DNA from: Pseudomonas citronellolis
Lineage (GTDB): Bacteria; Pseudomonadota; Gammaproteobacteria; Pseudomonadales; Pseudomonadaceae
Direction: 5' to 3'
Length of the DNA: 55,064 bases
Assembly: GCF_029335315.1 (NCBI RefSeq)
Contig: NZ_JARJLT010000139.1
Location: 1 to 55,064 of the forward strand
In this document: piece after piece, positions 1 through 8,959 of the stretch
Layout: each line of letters opens with the position of its first letter
Position numbering within the stretch: the first letter of the stretch is position 1
Made by a program: the position numbers and the translations under genes
Notes under the pieces: model-generated
What the model saw: only the letters and a program-made list of their open reading frames with translations
Told to the model about the DNA's origin: nothing
Database searches by the model: none

Positions 1-109
1 CCTGTCTTCCTCACCTTTTTCCTTTCCCATCCCTCCTAGAGCCGTTCTGTCACCGCTTGACTCGAAGGGGGCGGGGTAGGGGTTGTGTATTGTGATCTTA
101 AAAATAAAT

Positions 110-134
110 TGAACAGATTTTTGATTTATGATCA
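110..134. promoter_or_regulatory. Operator-like inverted repeat, site 1 of 4
   Basis: TGAACA, 13 AT-rich bases, then TGATCA. It lies 132 bp upstream of the first amidohydrolase gene. The same 6-13-6 arrangement recurs before three other promoters of this cluster (4861, 6310, 14973). A T precedes the first half-site, so TTGAAC could also serve as a -35 element. The right half-site has one mismatch to TGTTCA. Bases 1-266 otherwise hold no gene I can support. That it is an operator is inferred from recurrence and position. Confidence 0.55.
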
Positions 135-266
135 ATTTAAAATTATGCTTCGCCATGAAAGCGGGCCTGACGCGCATGTTGAGTGATGTGTACCCGGCTA
201 GGTCGGTTACATCACGAGCGTTGCGCTACACAAACATAAAAAATGCCACCCTGAGGTATCCAGATT

Positions 267-1343
267 ATGCTCATCGATCTTCACGCCCATGCGCCGCATC
301 CCGATTACTACGATCAACATCCCTACTGGGGGCCGGCCTTCGAGTTGCAATCCGATGGCGACATCAAGCTGCGAGTGGGTGACTGGATACTGACCCTGGG
401 GGCTCCGGAACGTAAGAAGGCCCTGCGCGAGGCGCATGCCCGTGGCGAAACGCTGAACGTGGCGGAATACATGGCGAAATGGCGTGATCCGAGCCATCGC
501 CTCGCTGCGATGGATGCGGCGGGTCAGGCTGCTCAGGTGCTCTCGGTGCCGAGCCACTGCTACATGTACTGGGCGGAAGCCGAGTTCGCCGTGCCCTTTG
601 CTCGCCGGGTCAATGATGCGCTGGCAAGTTACTGCTCCGCCGCGCCCAATCGCTTGATGTTCTGGGCCCACGCGCCACTGAATGTACCGCTCGAAGCGGC
701 CAAGGAAATCCGTCGTGCCTGCACTGAACTGGGCGCCAAGGGCCTGGTTGCCGGTGGCTCTAACTTTGGCGGACTGGAATACGACTCACCCGAGCTAGAT
801 CCCGTGTGGGAGACGCTGTGCGACCTCGACCTGCCGATTTTCGTGCACGGCTACAACCAGTCCGTGACCTGGGGTAAGGACGCCAATACCGATCGCTATG
901 AGACAACCGCGATCGTCGGTATGAACTATGACGAAACCAAGTGCTTCTGGTACCTGATCAATGGTGGTGTGCTGGATCGCTTCCCGAACCTGAAAGTCTA
1001 CATCACCCATGGTGGTGGCTTCGTGCCCTATCAGTTGGGGCGCATGGCGCAGACCAATCCCAACCTAGACGTCTATCATAACAAGAAGCCATTTCTGGAT
1101 TATCTGTCCAATTTCTATTTCGACGTGGAGTTGCACGAGCTCCCCATGCGTCAGGCCATGCTGGACGTAATTGGTGCTGATCGTGTGGTGTACGGCTCCA
1201 ACTTCGGCGGTAGTGATGCGGTGCGCCATGACCTGACGGATGGGCTGCGTCTGTCCGACGAAGATCTGCAGAAGATCCGCTGGAAAAACGCCTGCGATCT
1301 CCTGCACCTGGATCCGACCAAAGTGGGCAAGGTGGGTGCCTGA
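267..1343 (+). CDS. Amidohydrolase-superfamily (ACMSD-like, amidohydrolase_2) enzyme
   Basis: The 358-residue protein belongs to the metal-dependent hydrolase/decarboxylase family that includes ACMSD and gamma-resorcylate decarboxylase. Visible metal-site residues are HAH at 6-8, His194 in FVHGYN and His248 in YITHGGG. The position normally filled by the metal/catalytic Asp (GTDYP in relatives) reads YGSNFGG, with Asn312. It is clearly paralogous to the protein at 13909-14916, which has the same change. It is the first gene of a tight operon: its stop overlaps the next start (TGATG), and that neighbour is an FAH-family hydrolase. A ring-cleavage-product decarboxylase or hydrolase is plausible. 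The substrate is unknown, and the Asn makes the chemistry uncertain. Confidence 0.85.
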   Translation: MLIDLHAHAPHPDYYDQHPYWGPAFELQSDGDIKLRVGDWILTLGAPERKKALREAHARGETLNVAEYMAKWRDPSHRLAAMDAAGQAAQVLSVPSHCYMYWAEAEFAVPFARRVNDALASYCSAAPNRLMFWAHAPLNVPLEAAKEIRRACTELGAKGLVAGGSNFGGLEYDSPELDPVWETLCDLDLPIFVHGYNQSVTWGKDANTDRYETTAIVGMNYDETKCFWYLINGGVLDRFPNLKVYITHGGGFVPYQLGRMAQTNPNLDVYHNKKPFLDYLSNFYFDVELHELPMRQAMLDVIGADRVVYGSNFGGSDAVRHDLTDGLRLSDEDLQKIRWKNACDLLHLDPTKVGKVGA

Positions 1344-2197
1344 TGAAGCTGGCGCGCTGTTCCTATTTCCAGACGGGGCCCTTCTGGGCTGTCGTCGACC
1401 CTGAGCGCGACGAGGTTCATGCCATCGATGGGGAATTTTCCCAGTGGGCCCCTGCATTGGCCAGGGGGGCTGGTATCAGTGCCCTGCGCCTTTCCGGACC
1501 GTCGCTACCGCTGTCTAAGATGTGCCTGCTACCTCCGATAGAGCCGGTCAACCGGGTGGTGGTGGCGGGTGCAAACTATGCCAAGCACCTGGCTGACGAC
1601 TTCGGTCTCGCCAGCCCTTCACAGCCAGTGGCCTTCCTCAAGGCCTACGGTGCGCTGATCGGCGCTAAAGACCCGATTCGCTATCCACCTTTGACCGAGG
1701 AGCTAGACCACGAGGTCGAATTGGTGGCAGTGATCGGTAGTTCGGAGATAGACCTCGATGACCCGCTGGCCAGCGTTCTGGGCTACACCGTTGGTAACGA
1801 CGTCAGCGCACGGGACCTGCAGCGCAGTGGTCCGGCGGGTATCGGCATGGATCTGTTTGCGGCCAAGAGTCAGGACTGTACTACCGGGCTTGGGCCCTGG
1901 ATCGTCACCAAGGACGAATTTCCAGCCGGCTCGCCTGAGCTGCGCCTAATCCTCAAGGTCAACGGCGAGATTCGACAAGACGGCTCAACTGCAGAGATGA
2001 CCTGGGATGTTGGTCAACTGATTCGTTTTGTCCAGCAGCGATCCAGATTCGCCTGCGGTGACGTGCTGTTCACCGGTTCGCCGGCCGGTGTCGGCATGGG
2101 AACTGGCCGATTCCTCAATCCCGGTGATGTCGTCGAGGCAACCATCGAGGGCATAGGCACATTGCGCAACGTAGTGGGCAAGAAGTCCCGCGACTGA
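1343..2197 (+). CDS. Fumarylacetoacetate hydrolase-family protein
   Basis: This 284-residue FAH-fold enzyme has an N-terminal region typical of the family followed by the catalytic core from about residue 70. The core motif VVVAGANYAKH, the metal-ligand stretch DHEVELVAVIG (Glu124, Glu126), NDVSARD (Asp153) and the C-terminal LFTGSPAGVG are all present. Family members hydrolyse C-C bonds of acylpyruvates, decarboxylate 2-oxoacids or hydrate dienoates in aromatic and related pathways. The start overlaps the stop of the amidohydrolase by one base, indicating translational coupling. The pairing suggests both act on the same ring-opened intermediate, but that is inference. Confidence 0.88.
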   Translation: MKLARCSYFQTGPFWAVVDPERDEVHAIDGEFSQWAPALARGAGISALRLSGPSLPLSKMCLLPPIEPVNRVVVAGANYAKHLADDFGLASPSQPVAFLKAYGALIGAKDPIRYPPLTEELDHEVELVAVIGSSEIDLDDPLASVLGYTVGNDVSARDLQRSGPAGIGMDLFAAKSQDCTTGLGPWIVTKDEFPAGSPELRLILKVNGEIRQDGSTAEMTWDVGQLIRFVQQRSRFACGDVLFTGSPAGVGMGTGRFLNPGDVVEATIEGIGTLRNVVGKKSRD

Positions 2198-2211
2198 ATC
2201 GAGAGCGAAGC

Positions 2212-3117
2212 ATGAGCACTGATAAACAAGAAAAGATCGTGGTGGTGGGGGCTGGTCTGATGGGGACCGGTATTGCGCATGGGTTCGCCAGTTCTGGCTA
2301 TCCCACCGTGCTGGTGGATACCAACCCTGAGTCGTTGTCCCGCGCCAGGGGCAATATCGGCAAGATCCTCGAGGATGGTGTATCTCTCGGCAAAGTCTCT
2401 GCTGAGTCGGCGCAAACATCCTTCGCGCGCCTGTCCACCAGTGGCGACTTGGCCGAGGCCGCGCAGGGGGCCGATTGGCTGGTGGAAACGGTTTCCGAGC
2501 GACTGGACGTGAAGAGGGCAGTGGTTGCCCAGGCCGAGCCGCTGCTCGCCCCCGGCGCAATCATCGCCACCAATACCTCGGCGCTGAGTGTGACCGAGAT
2601 CGCTGCCACCCTAGCCTGCCCCGAGCGGGTCATCGGCATGCATTTCTTCAATCCGGTGCACAAGATGAAGCTGGTGGAGCTGGTTCGCGGTCTGGCGACT
2701 AGTGACGAGACGCTGGTGCGTACTCGTGGGCTGTGCGATGCCATGGGCAAGACCTCGATCGTTGTCAACGAGTCCCCCGGACTGACCACTAGCCGGATGT
2801 CCGCATTGCTCGGCAACGAGGCGATGTACATGCTCCAGGAGGGCACGGCCAGTGCTGAGGATATCGACACGGCTCTGCGTCTGGGCTTCAACCACCCCAT
2901 GGGGCCTTTAGAGCTGGGCGACCTGACTGGCTGGGATACCCGATTGTCTGTCTTGCGCTACCTGCATCAGACCTTGGGAGAGAAGTTCCGGCCCTGCCCG
3001 CTGATTATCAAGATGGTCGCCGCCGGGCGCTTCGGCCGCAAGACCGGGCATGGCGTCTATCGCTATGAGGATGGCAAGCGCGTACCGGGCTCCGGTCTCA
3101 AGGCGAGCGCACTATGA
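2212..3117 (+). CDS. 3-hydroxyacyl-CoA dehydrogenase
   Basis: The 301-residue protein matches the stand-alone 3-hydroxybutyryl/3-hydroxyacyl-CoA dehydrogenase family in length. The N-terminal Rossmann motif VVVGAGLMGTGIA lies at about residues 10-22. The catalytic dyad is visible in GMHFFNPVHKMKLVE (His144 and Glu156). The C-terminal dimerisation domain carries NHPMGPLELGDLTG. It would oxidise a 3-hydroxyacyl-CoA to the 3-oxoacyl-CoA with NAD. It overlaps the following thiolase gene by four bases (ATGA), so the two consecutive steps are coded together. Confidence 0.92.
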   Translation: MSTDKQEKIVVVGAGLMGTGIAHGFASSGYPTVLVDTNPESLSRARGNIGKILEDGVSLGKVSAESAQTSFARLSTSGDLAEAAQGADWLVETVSERLDVKRAVVAQAEPLLAPGAIIATNTSALSVTEIAATLACPERVIGMHFFNPVHKMKLVELVRGLATSDETLVRTRGLCDAMGKTSIVVNESPGLTTSRMSALLGNEAMYMLQEGTASAEDIDTALRLGFNHPMGPLELGDLTGWDTRLSVLRYLHQTLGEKFRPCPLIIKMVAAGRFGRKTGHGVYRYEDGKRVPGSGLKASAL

Positions 3118-4289
3118 AAGACATCGTGATTGTCGATGCAGTGCGTACTCCGATTGGCCGTTTCCGCGGCGGCCTGGCCGGTGTGCGTGCCGACCACCTG
3201 GGAGCGCTGGTGATTGGCAAACTGCTGGAGCGCGTAGGTCTGTCGCCAACGCAGGTTGATGACGTGATACTCGGCTGCGTCACCCAGATCGGCGAACAGT
3301 CGGCCAACATTGCCCGAACCGCGTTGCTTGGTGCCGGCTGGCCGGTGGATATCCCTGGACTGACCATCGACCGCAAGTGCGGGTCGGGCGAGGTGGCGGT
3401 GCATGTCGCTGCTGGCGCCATCGTCGCCGGGGCCGTTGATATCGTGGTTGCCGGCGGCGCGGAGAACATGAGCCGTGTACCGATGGGGAGCAACCGCGAG
3501 ATTCACGGCGAAGCATTTGGTTGGATGGCCGCCGAGCGTTATGAGCTGACCAGTCAGGGTGAGGCCGCCGAGCGTATTGCTGAGAGGTGGTCGCTCAGCC
3601 GTGACGAGTTGGACGACTACGCCTTCGTCAGCCATAGCCGGGCGGCCGCTGCGGCTGATTCCGGACATTTCGCCAATGAAATCGTAGAAGTGCCGGTCGA
3701 GGGTTTGCGCGAGCATGGGTTTAGCGAACCTGCAGCACCACTGCGGGCGGACGAGACCATTCGTCGTGACACGTCGCGGGCTAAGTTGTCGACTTTGAAG
3801 ACCAGTTTCCGCCCCGAGGGCGGCCGCATCACCGCCGGAAACTCCTCACAGATTTCCGATGGTGCGGCAGCACTGCTGCTGATGTCGGCGGAAACTGCTC
3901 AGCGTCTGGGATTGAAGCCTCGGGCGCGGATTCGTGCATTCACCACGGTGGGGTCCGATCCGACACTGATGCTCACTGGCCCGATCGCAGCTACGTACAA
4001 GGTGCTGCAGAAAGCTGGCCTGGGCATTCGTGATATCAATTTGTTCGAGGTCAACGAGGCATTCGCTTCGGTACCGCTGGCCTGGATGCATGAAACCGGT
4101 GTCTCGCACGAGCGACTCAATGTCAACGGTGGGGCCATCGCCCTGGGCCACCCGCTTGGCGCCAGTGGCGCACGGCTGATGACCACGCTGCTCAACGAGT
4201 TGGAGCGGCGTGATGCCCGTTATGGGCTGCAGGCGATTTGCTGTGCCGGAGGCATGGGGACCGCGACCATCATCGAGCGCCTTGGCTGA
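3114..4289 (+). CDS. Thiolase (acetyl-CoA C-acyltransferase)
   Basis: A full-length thiolase of 391 residues. The nucleophilic Cys89 is in DRKCGSGE. The C-terminal motifs NVNGGAIALGHPLGASGAR and CCAGGMG (Cys377) supply the catalytic His and the second Cys. It would cleave a 3-oxoacyl-CoA to acetyl-CoA and a shortened acyl-CoA, directly after the preceding dehydrogenase. A degradative thiolase fits the context better than an acetoacetyl-CoA synthase role. The exact chain or ring substrate is unknown. Confidence 0.92.
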   Translation: MKDIVIVDAVRTPIGRFRGGLAGVRADHLGALVIGKLLERVGLSPTQVDDVILGCVTQIGEQSANIARTALLGAGWPVDIPGLTIDRKCGSGEVAVHVAAGAIVAGAVDIVVAGGAENMSRVPMGSNREIHGEAFGWMAAERYELTSQGEAAERIAERWSLSRDELDDYAFVSHSRAAAAADSGHFANEIVEVPVEGLREHGFSEPAAPLRADETIRRDTSRAKLSTLKTSFRPEGGRITAGNSSQISDGAAALLLMSAETAQRLGLKPRARIRAFTTVGSDPTLMLTGPIAATYKVLQKAGLGIRDINLFEVNEAFASVPLAWMHETGVSHERLNVNGGAIALGHPLGASGARLMTTLLNELERRDARYGLQAICCAGGMGTATIIERLG

Positions 4290-4311
4290 ACAGATGGAGA
4301 GGGCTGCAGGC

Positions 4312-4815
4312 ATGGCGCGAATTTCCATGGTACCGCTAGAGGATATGCCGGCCGAGCTGCTCGAGGCGATCGTGCGGGGGCAGGAAACCCGCATGCTCAG
4401 TTCGACAAGGCCGATTCAGGTCTGGGCGCATCGCCCTGGTCTGGCCCTGGCCTGGCTGGAACTGATGGCCGGCTTCTATCGGGACAGCTTGCTGGGCGAG
4501 CGCTTGCGCGAGCTGTTGCGGCTGAAGATCGCCAGTATCACCACCTGTCAGGCGTGCCAGTTGGCGCGCAAGTCCGATGAGGTCAGCGAGGACGACATTG
4601 CCTGCTTGGCGATCGACAGCGAGCGCTTCAGTCCTGCGGAGCGGGCCGCTCTGCGTTTTGCCGAACTGTTTGCCGGTGACTACATGGCCATCGACGACGG
4701 GCACTACGCGCGAATGTCTGAATTCTTCAGCCCGGCTCAGGTGACGGAAATCAATCTCTATTGTGCCCTGATGCTGGCCGGTGGGCGTATGACTTACGTC
4801 CAGCAGGCTTACTGA
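4312..4815 (+). CDS. Carboxymuconolactone decarboxylase (AhpD-like) family protein
   Basis: The 167-residue all-alpha protein is of the CMD/AhpD superfamily. I chose the ATG at 4312 because GAGAGG lies about eight bases upstream; in-frame starts at 4210 and 4294 would overlap thiolase or lack a good ribosome site. It has a CxxC pair (Cys79, Cys82), as in AhpD-type peroxidase relatives, but the His four residues after the second Cys in AhpD is Arg86 here. It is the last gene of the first operon. CMD proteins recur next to amidohydrolase_2 genes in catabolic clusters, but I cannot say whether this one is a decarboxylase, a lactone hydrolase or a redox protein. Confidence 0.8.
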   Translation: MARISMVPLEDMPAELLEAIVRGQETRMLSSTRPIQVWAHRPGLALAWLELMAGFYRDSLLGERLRELLRLKIASITTCQACQLARKSDEVSEDDIACLAIDSERFSPAERAALRFAELFAGDYMAIDDGHYARMSEFFSPAQVTEINLYCALMLAGGRMTYVQQAY

Positions 4816-4860
4816 GTGCGTCTCTCAAACGCCTGGGCTGGACATTTCTTTTCTTGATTT

Positions 4861-4885
4861 TGGACAAAATGTAAAAAATCGTTCA
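4861..4885. promoter_or_regulatory. Operator-like inverted repeat, site 2 of 4
   Basis: TGGACA, 13 bases (12 of them A/T), then CGTTCA, in the gap before the P450 gene and 92 bp upstream of its start. It has two mismatches to the consensus TGAACA-N13-TGTTCA. Its spacer shares the AATGTAAAA stretch with site 4 at 14973. Confidence 0.45.
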
Positions 4886-4977
4886 GATTTTTACGTGGCG
4901 TGCCTAATATGTCCGATACGGCGTGTCTCTCGCAGGACCACGCATACCGGCTACATACAACAAGAAAGGAGATGTCC

Positions 4978-6252
4978 ATGTCCGCCCCGGTCCAGAGCAA
5001 CTTGGAGCAAGTCTTCGCCAATGTCGCGAGCAACTACCGAGGTGCCGATATCGATCTGCACGCGGTATATCGTGAGATGCGCGAGAAATCCCCGGTTCTC
5101 CCAGAGAACTTCATGGCGCGCCTTGGCGTTCCATCGATTGCCGGACTTGATCCTGACCGTCCGGTATTCACGCTGTTCAAGTACGACGATGTCATGGCTG
5201 TGATGCGCGACGCCACGAACTTCACCAGTGGCTTCATCGCCGAAGGGCTGGGGGCGTTCTTCGATGGCCTGATTCTCACCGCTATGGATGGAGGTGCGCA
5301 CAAGAACATCCGCAGCCTGTTGCAGCCGGTGTTTATGCCCGAGACGGTCAATCGCTGGAAGGAAACCAAGATCGACCGGGTCATCCGCGATGAGTACCTG
5401 AAGCCCATGGTCGCCAGCAAGCGTGCGGACCTCATGGAGTTCGCCCTGTACTTCCCCATTCGCGTGATCTACTCGCTGATCGGCTTCCCCGAGGACCGCC
5501 CTGAGGAGATCGAGCAGTATGCTGCCTGGGCGCTGGCTATCCTGGCTGGCCCGCAGGTTGACCCCGAGAAGGCTGCTGCCGCACGCGGCGCGGCGATGGA
5601 GGCCGCCCAGGCTCTATACGACGTGGTCAAGGTGGTCGTGGCGCAACGTCGTGCCGAAGGCGCTGCGGGCGATGATCTGATCAGCCGCCTGATTCGGGCC
5701 GAGTACGAGGGGCGCTCGCTTGATGATCATGAGATCACCACTTTTGTCCGTTCGCTGCTACCGGCGGCCAGCGAGACGACCACTCGCACCTTCGGCACCT
5801 TGATGACTCTGCTGCTGGAGCGGCCGGAGTTGCTCGCGCGTATTCGCAAGGACCGCAGCTTGGTCCCCAGGACCATCGACGAAGCGGTGCGCTACGAACC
5901 GGTAGCCACCTTCAAGGTGCGCCAGGCGGCCAAGGATGTCGAAATTCGCGGTGTGGCCATTCCCAAGGGGGCCATGGTCTCGTGCATTGTCACCTCTGCC
6001 AACCGCGATGAGGATGCGTTCGAGCGGGCCGATAGTTTCGACATCGACCGCAAGGCCAAACCGTCATTCGGCTTCGGCTTCGGTCCGCATATGTGTATTG
6101 GCCAGTTCGTCGCCAAGACGGAAATCAACTGTGCGCTCAATGCTGTCCTCGACCTGATGCCGAACATTCGTCTCGATGTCGACAAACCGGCTCCGCAAAT
6201 TATCGGAGCGCAATTGCGTGGCCCCCATCACCTGCATGTGATCTGGGATTGA
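4978..6252 (+). CDS. Cytochrome P450
   Basis: A soluble bacterial class P450 of 424 residues. The ATG at 4978 is preferred because AAGGAG ends six bases before it; the ATG at 4972 abuts the ribosome site. Diagnostic motifs are the I-helix AASETT (263-268), the K-helix EAVR (302-305) and the heme loop FGFGFGPHMCIG with Cys373 as thiolate ligand. It would hydroxylate or otherwise oxidise the pathway substrate. No ferredoxin or ferredoxin reductase is encoded in the window, so electrons must come from elsewhere. It stands alone between two operator-like repeats and is probably its own transcription unit. Confidence 0.93.
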   Translation: MSAPVQSNLEQVFANVASNYRGADIDLHAVYREMREKSPVLPENFMARLGVPSIAGLDPDRPVFTLFKYDDVMAVMRDATNFTSGFIAEGLGAFFDGLILTAMDGGAHKNIRSLLQPVFMPETVNRWKETKIDRVIRDEYLKPMVASKRADLMEFALYFPIRVIYSLIGFPEDRPEEIEQYAAWALAILAGPQVDPEKAAAARGAAMEAAQALYDVVKVVVAQRRAEGAAGDDLISRLIRAEYEGRSLDDHEITTFVRSLLPAASETTTRTFGTLMTLLLERPELLARIRKDRSLVPRTIDEAVRYEPVATFKVRQAAKDVEIRGVAIPKGAMVSCIVTSANRDEDAFERADSFDIDRKAKPSFGFGFGPHMCIGQFVAKTEINCALNAVLDLMPNIRLDVDKPAPQIIGAQLRGPHHLHVIWD

Positions 6253-6309
6253 GGCATGCGCCCAGCGCTTTGCGGGGCGCGCCATGGTGCTCCTGGCAGA
6301 GGAGTTAAT

Positions 6310-6334
6310 TGAACATTTTTAAATAAAGTGTTTA
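6310..6334. promoter_or_regulatory. Operator-like inverted repeat, site 3 of 4
   Basis: TGAACA, 13 bases (12 of them A/T), then TGTTTA, centred 80 bp upstream of the second amidohydrolase gene. It has one mismatch to the consensus. As at the other sites, the first half-site is preceded by T, giving a possible TTGAAC -35 element. Its presence just after the P450 gene suggests that the P450 and the amidohydrolase have separate promoters. Confidence 0.55.
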
Positions 6335-6401
6335 ATTTATTTCAGGCGTGCACTATGATCAGGAGCACATCAGGAACCCGTAAGCCAAGGGGAAAACAAC
6401 A

Positions 6402-7709
6402 ATGAAGATTGAAGATCTGATTCTCGTCAGCGTTGATGACCACGCGATCGAGCCGCCGAATGCCTTTGCACGCCACATGCCGGCCCGCTTCAAGGGGCGC
6501 GAGCCCCACGTCGTCAAGCGCGGAGAGCGCGATGTGTGGGTCTTCGAGGAGCAGGCCACCGGTTACATGGGGCTCAATTCGGTGGTAGGCCGGCCCAAGG
6601 AGGAGTACGGCATGGAGCCGCTGGGCTATGAGCAGATGCGTCGCGGCACCTGGAATATCAGTGACCGTGTGGACGACATGAATGCCAATGGCGTACTCGG
6701 TTCGCTCTGTTTCCCGACCTTCCCCGGCTTCGCCGGCCAGCGCTTCCAGGTACATGCGGACCGTGACGTGTCCCTGGCGGCCATTCAGGCTTACAACGAC
6801 TGGCACCTGCATGACTGGTGCAACGCCGCCCCGGGACGCTTCATTCCACTGATGCTAGTGCCTTGGTGGGACATGCAGGCCGCTGCTGCAGAGGTTGCAC
6901 GTCTGGCTAAGCAAGGCGTGCATGCCCTGTCGCTGTCGGACAACCCCGCGATTCATGGTTACCCGTCGATCCACAGCGACTACTGGGATCCGCTGTGGAA
7001 AGCCTGTTCTGACTACAACGTAGTGATCTGTTGTCACATTGGCACGGGCGTCAAGGCAGAGCACGCTTCCGAGCTGTCGCCGATCGATGCCTGGATCACC
7101 TCCATGCCGATCTCCATCGCCAACTCGGCGGCCGATTGGATTTGGGCGCCGATGTGGAAAAAATTCCCGAAGCTGCGCATGGCTCTTTCTGAGGGCAGTA
7201 TCGGCTGGATCCCTTACCTGCTGGAGCGCGCTGATTTCACTCATCGCCATCACAACGCCTGGACCAACTCCAACTTCGGCGGGCAGATGCCCAGCGACAT
7301 CTTTAAGAAGCATTTCATCACCTGCTTCATCGAGGATAACTTCGGGCTGCAGAACCTGAAGTTCATGAATGAAGAGATGGTCACTTGGGAAAGCGACTAC
7401 CCGCACTCCGACTGCACCTGGCCGAACTCGCCGGAAACGGCCTGGGAGGGCCTGAGACACTTGCCCAAGGAGACCATCGACAAGGTCACTCACCTCAACG
7501 CCATGCGCGAGTTCTCCTACGACCCGTTCGCGATCCTTGGTCGCGACAGCTGCACGGTCGGTGCCCTGCGCGCCCAAGCTGCGCACGTGAAGACCGAGCC
7601 GGCTCTGGGGCTCGGCGGCGCCGACCACGGACGTGCCGACGGAAAACCTGTCACTTCCGGCGATATTAATGCGATGTTCGCTAAGGCAGACGCTGGCACC
7701 GCTCTCTGA
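6402..7709 (+). CDS. Amidohydrolase_2 family enzyme (435 residues)
   Basis: This is a longer amidohydrolase_2 member than the two ACMSD-like paralogs and not close to them. Metal-site candidates are Asp12-x-His14 (VDDHAIEP) in place of HxH, His212 in VICCHIGTG, Glu264 in ALSEGSIGW and Asp332 in WESDYPHSDCTW. Unlike its two neighbours in the cluster it keeps the terminal Asp. The last 70 residues look like a low-complexity extension beyond the barrel. The family contains hydrolases and decarboxylases of aromatic and alicyclic carboxylates. It is followed by a strong terminator, so it is probably monocistronic. Confidence 0.85.
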   Translation: MKIEDLILVSVDDHAIEPPNAFARHMPARFKGREPHVVKRGERDVWVFEEQATGYMGLNSVVGRPKEEYGMEPLGYEQMRRGTWNISDRVDDMNANGVLGSLCFPTFPGFAGQRFQVHADRDVSLAAIQAYNDWHLHDWCNAAPGRFIPLMLVPWWDMQAAAAEVARLAKQGVHALSLSDNPAIHGYPSIHSDYWDPLWKACSDYNVVICCHIGTGVKAEHASELSPIDAWITSMPISIANSAADWIWAPMWKKFPKLRMALSEGSIGWIPYLLERADFTHRHHNAWTNSNFGGQMPSDIFKKHFITCFIEDNFGLQNLKFMNEEMVTWESDYPHSDCTWPNSPETAWEGLRHLPKETIDKVTHLNAMREFSYDPFAILGRDSCTVGALRAQAAHVKTEPALGLGGADHGRADGKPVTSGDINAMFAKADAGTAL

Positions 7710-7716
7710 TAAGGCA

Positions 7717-7757
7717 CCTGCCAGCCCTCTTCCCTGTGTCGGAAGAGGGCTGGCAGG
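7717..7757 (+). terminator. Intrinsic terminator hairpin after the second amidohydrolase gene
   Basis: A perfect 17-bp stem (arms 7717-7733 and 7741-7757) with a 7-base loop, followed by only three T residues. The stem begins eight bases past the stop codon. The short T tract makes efficiency uncertain. Confidence 0.75.
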
Positions 7758-7808
7758 TTTCGGATCACCTTTCCGTGATTGGCCTTGTGCCCCATTTCGA
7801 GAGTTCGC

Positions 7809-8957
7809 ATGTCTATCGCTCAATTCACTTACAGCAAGATTCCCCTTGAGGCGGAGTCGCTCCGTCACGAGGTGCGGGCATTTCTCCAAGACTGTCTTGG
7901 CGATTATCCACCGACTGCTATGGCGCAATCCTGGATGGGTTTTGACGCGAGGTTCAGTCGCCAACTCGGCGCCCAGGGGTGGGTCGGTATGGCGTTGCCC
8001 AGGCGCTATGGCGGCAGTGAAGCCGGCCCTTTCTCGCGCTACGTGATCATCGAAGAGTTGTTGGCAGCCGGCGCGCCGGTATCGGCACACTGGATTGCCG
8101 ATCGGCAGAGCGGCCCGCTGATAAATCGTTTCGGGAGTGAGGCGCAGAAAGAGTATTACCTGCCGCCGATCTGCCGCGGCGAAAGCTACTTCTGTATTGG
8201 CATGAGCGAGCCGAACTCCGGCTCCGACCTGGCGTCGATCAAGACCTCAGCTCGCCGCAATGACGGCGGTTGGCTGCTCAACGGGCAGAAGGTGTGGACC
8301 ACAAACGCCCAGCACTCGCATTTCATGATTGCACTGGTGCGCACCGGCGAGAAACAGGCGGCGCGCCATGAGGGCATGTCGCAGTTCATCGTCGATCTGA
8401 GTCTACCGGGGGTCACCGTCCGTCCTATCCGCGACCTGGCCGGTGGCGAGCATTTCAACGAGGTGTTCTTCGACAACGTTCAGCTCGATGCGGATGCGCT
8501 GATCGGTACCGAAGGCAAGGGCTGGGAGCAGGTCACCGCCGAACTGGCTTTCGAGCGTAGCGGTCCGGAACGCTTCCTCAGTTGCATGGCCTTGCTTACA
8601 ACACTGGTCGATGCGCTGGGTCATAGCCCGGATGCCCTGCAGTGCCGCGAGATCGGTCGCCTCACGGCTAAGTTACTGACCTTGCGCAACATGTCGCTGG
8701 CAGTCACTGCGCAACTGGCTGCCGGCGAGCATCCGACCTGGGCTGCTTCCTGCGTCAAGGATCTGGGAAATCTATTTGAGCAGGAACTGCCCGAGGTTGC
8801 CCAACTCCTGCTCGAGGCCGAACCTCGCCTGGTTGGCGGTAGCGAGCATGCCCGGGTTCTGGCCTATCTGATGCAGATGGCGCCTTCCTTCTCTCTGCGC
8901 GGCGGTACCCGCGAAATCCTGCGCGGCATCATCGCGCGCGGCCTGGGGTTGCGATAA
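7809..8957 (+). CDS. Acyl-CoA dehydrogenase (FadE-type), first of an adjacent pair
   Basis: The 382-residue flavoenzyme has the usual acyl-CoA dehydrogenase order: alpha-helical N domain, beta domain with MSEPNSGSD, C-terminal helical domain ending GGTREILRGIIARGLGL. ATG 7809 is chosen over an upstream TTG at 7779. The Glu in AFERSG occupies the position used as catalytic base in isovaleryl-/long-chain-type enzymes, while the MCAD-type C-terminal Glu is Gly (GGTREI). The next gene, two bases downstream, is a second, shorter dehydrogenase, as in heteromeric alpha2beta2 enzymes acting on steroid or alicyclic CoA esters. That these two form one enzyme is inference. Confidence 0.9.
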   Translation: MSIAQFTYSKIPLEAESLRHEVRAFLQDCLGDYPPTAMAQSWMGFDARFSRQLGAQGWVGMALPRRYGGSEAGPFSRYVIIEELLAAGAPVSAHWIADRQSGPLINRFGSEAQKEYYLPPICRGESYFCIGMSEPNSGSDLASIKTSARRNDGGWLLNGQKVWTTNAQHSHFMIALVRTGEKQAARHEGMSQFIVDLSLPGVTVRPIRDLAGGEHFNEVFFDNVQLDADALIGTEGKGWEQVTAELAFERSGPERFLSCMALLTTLVDALGHSPDALQCREIGRLTAKLLTLRNMSLAVTAQLAAGEHPTWAASCVKDLGNLFEQELPEVAQLLLEAEPRLVGGSEHARVLAYLMQMAPSFSLRGGTREILRGIIARGLGLR

Positions 8958-8959
8958 CT

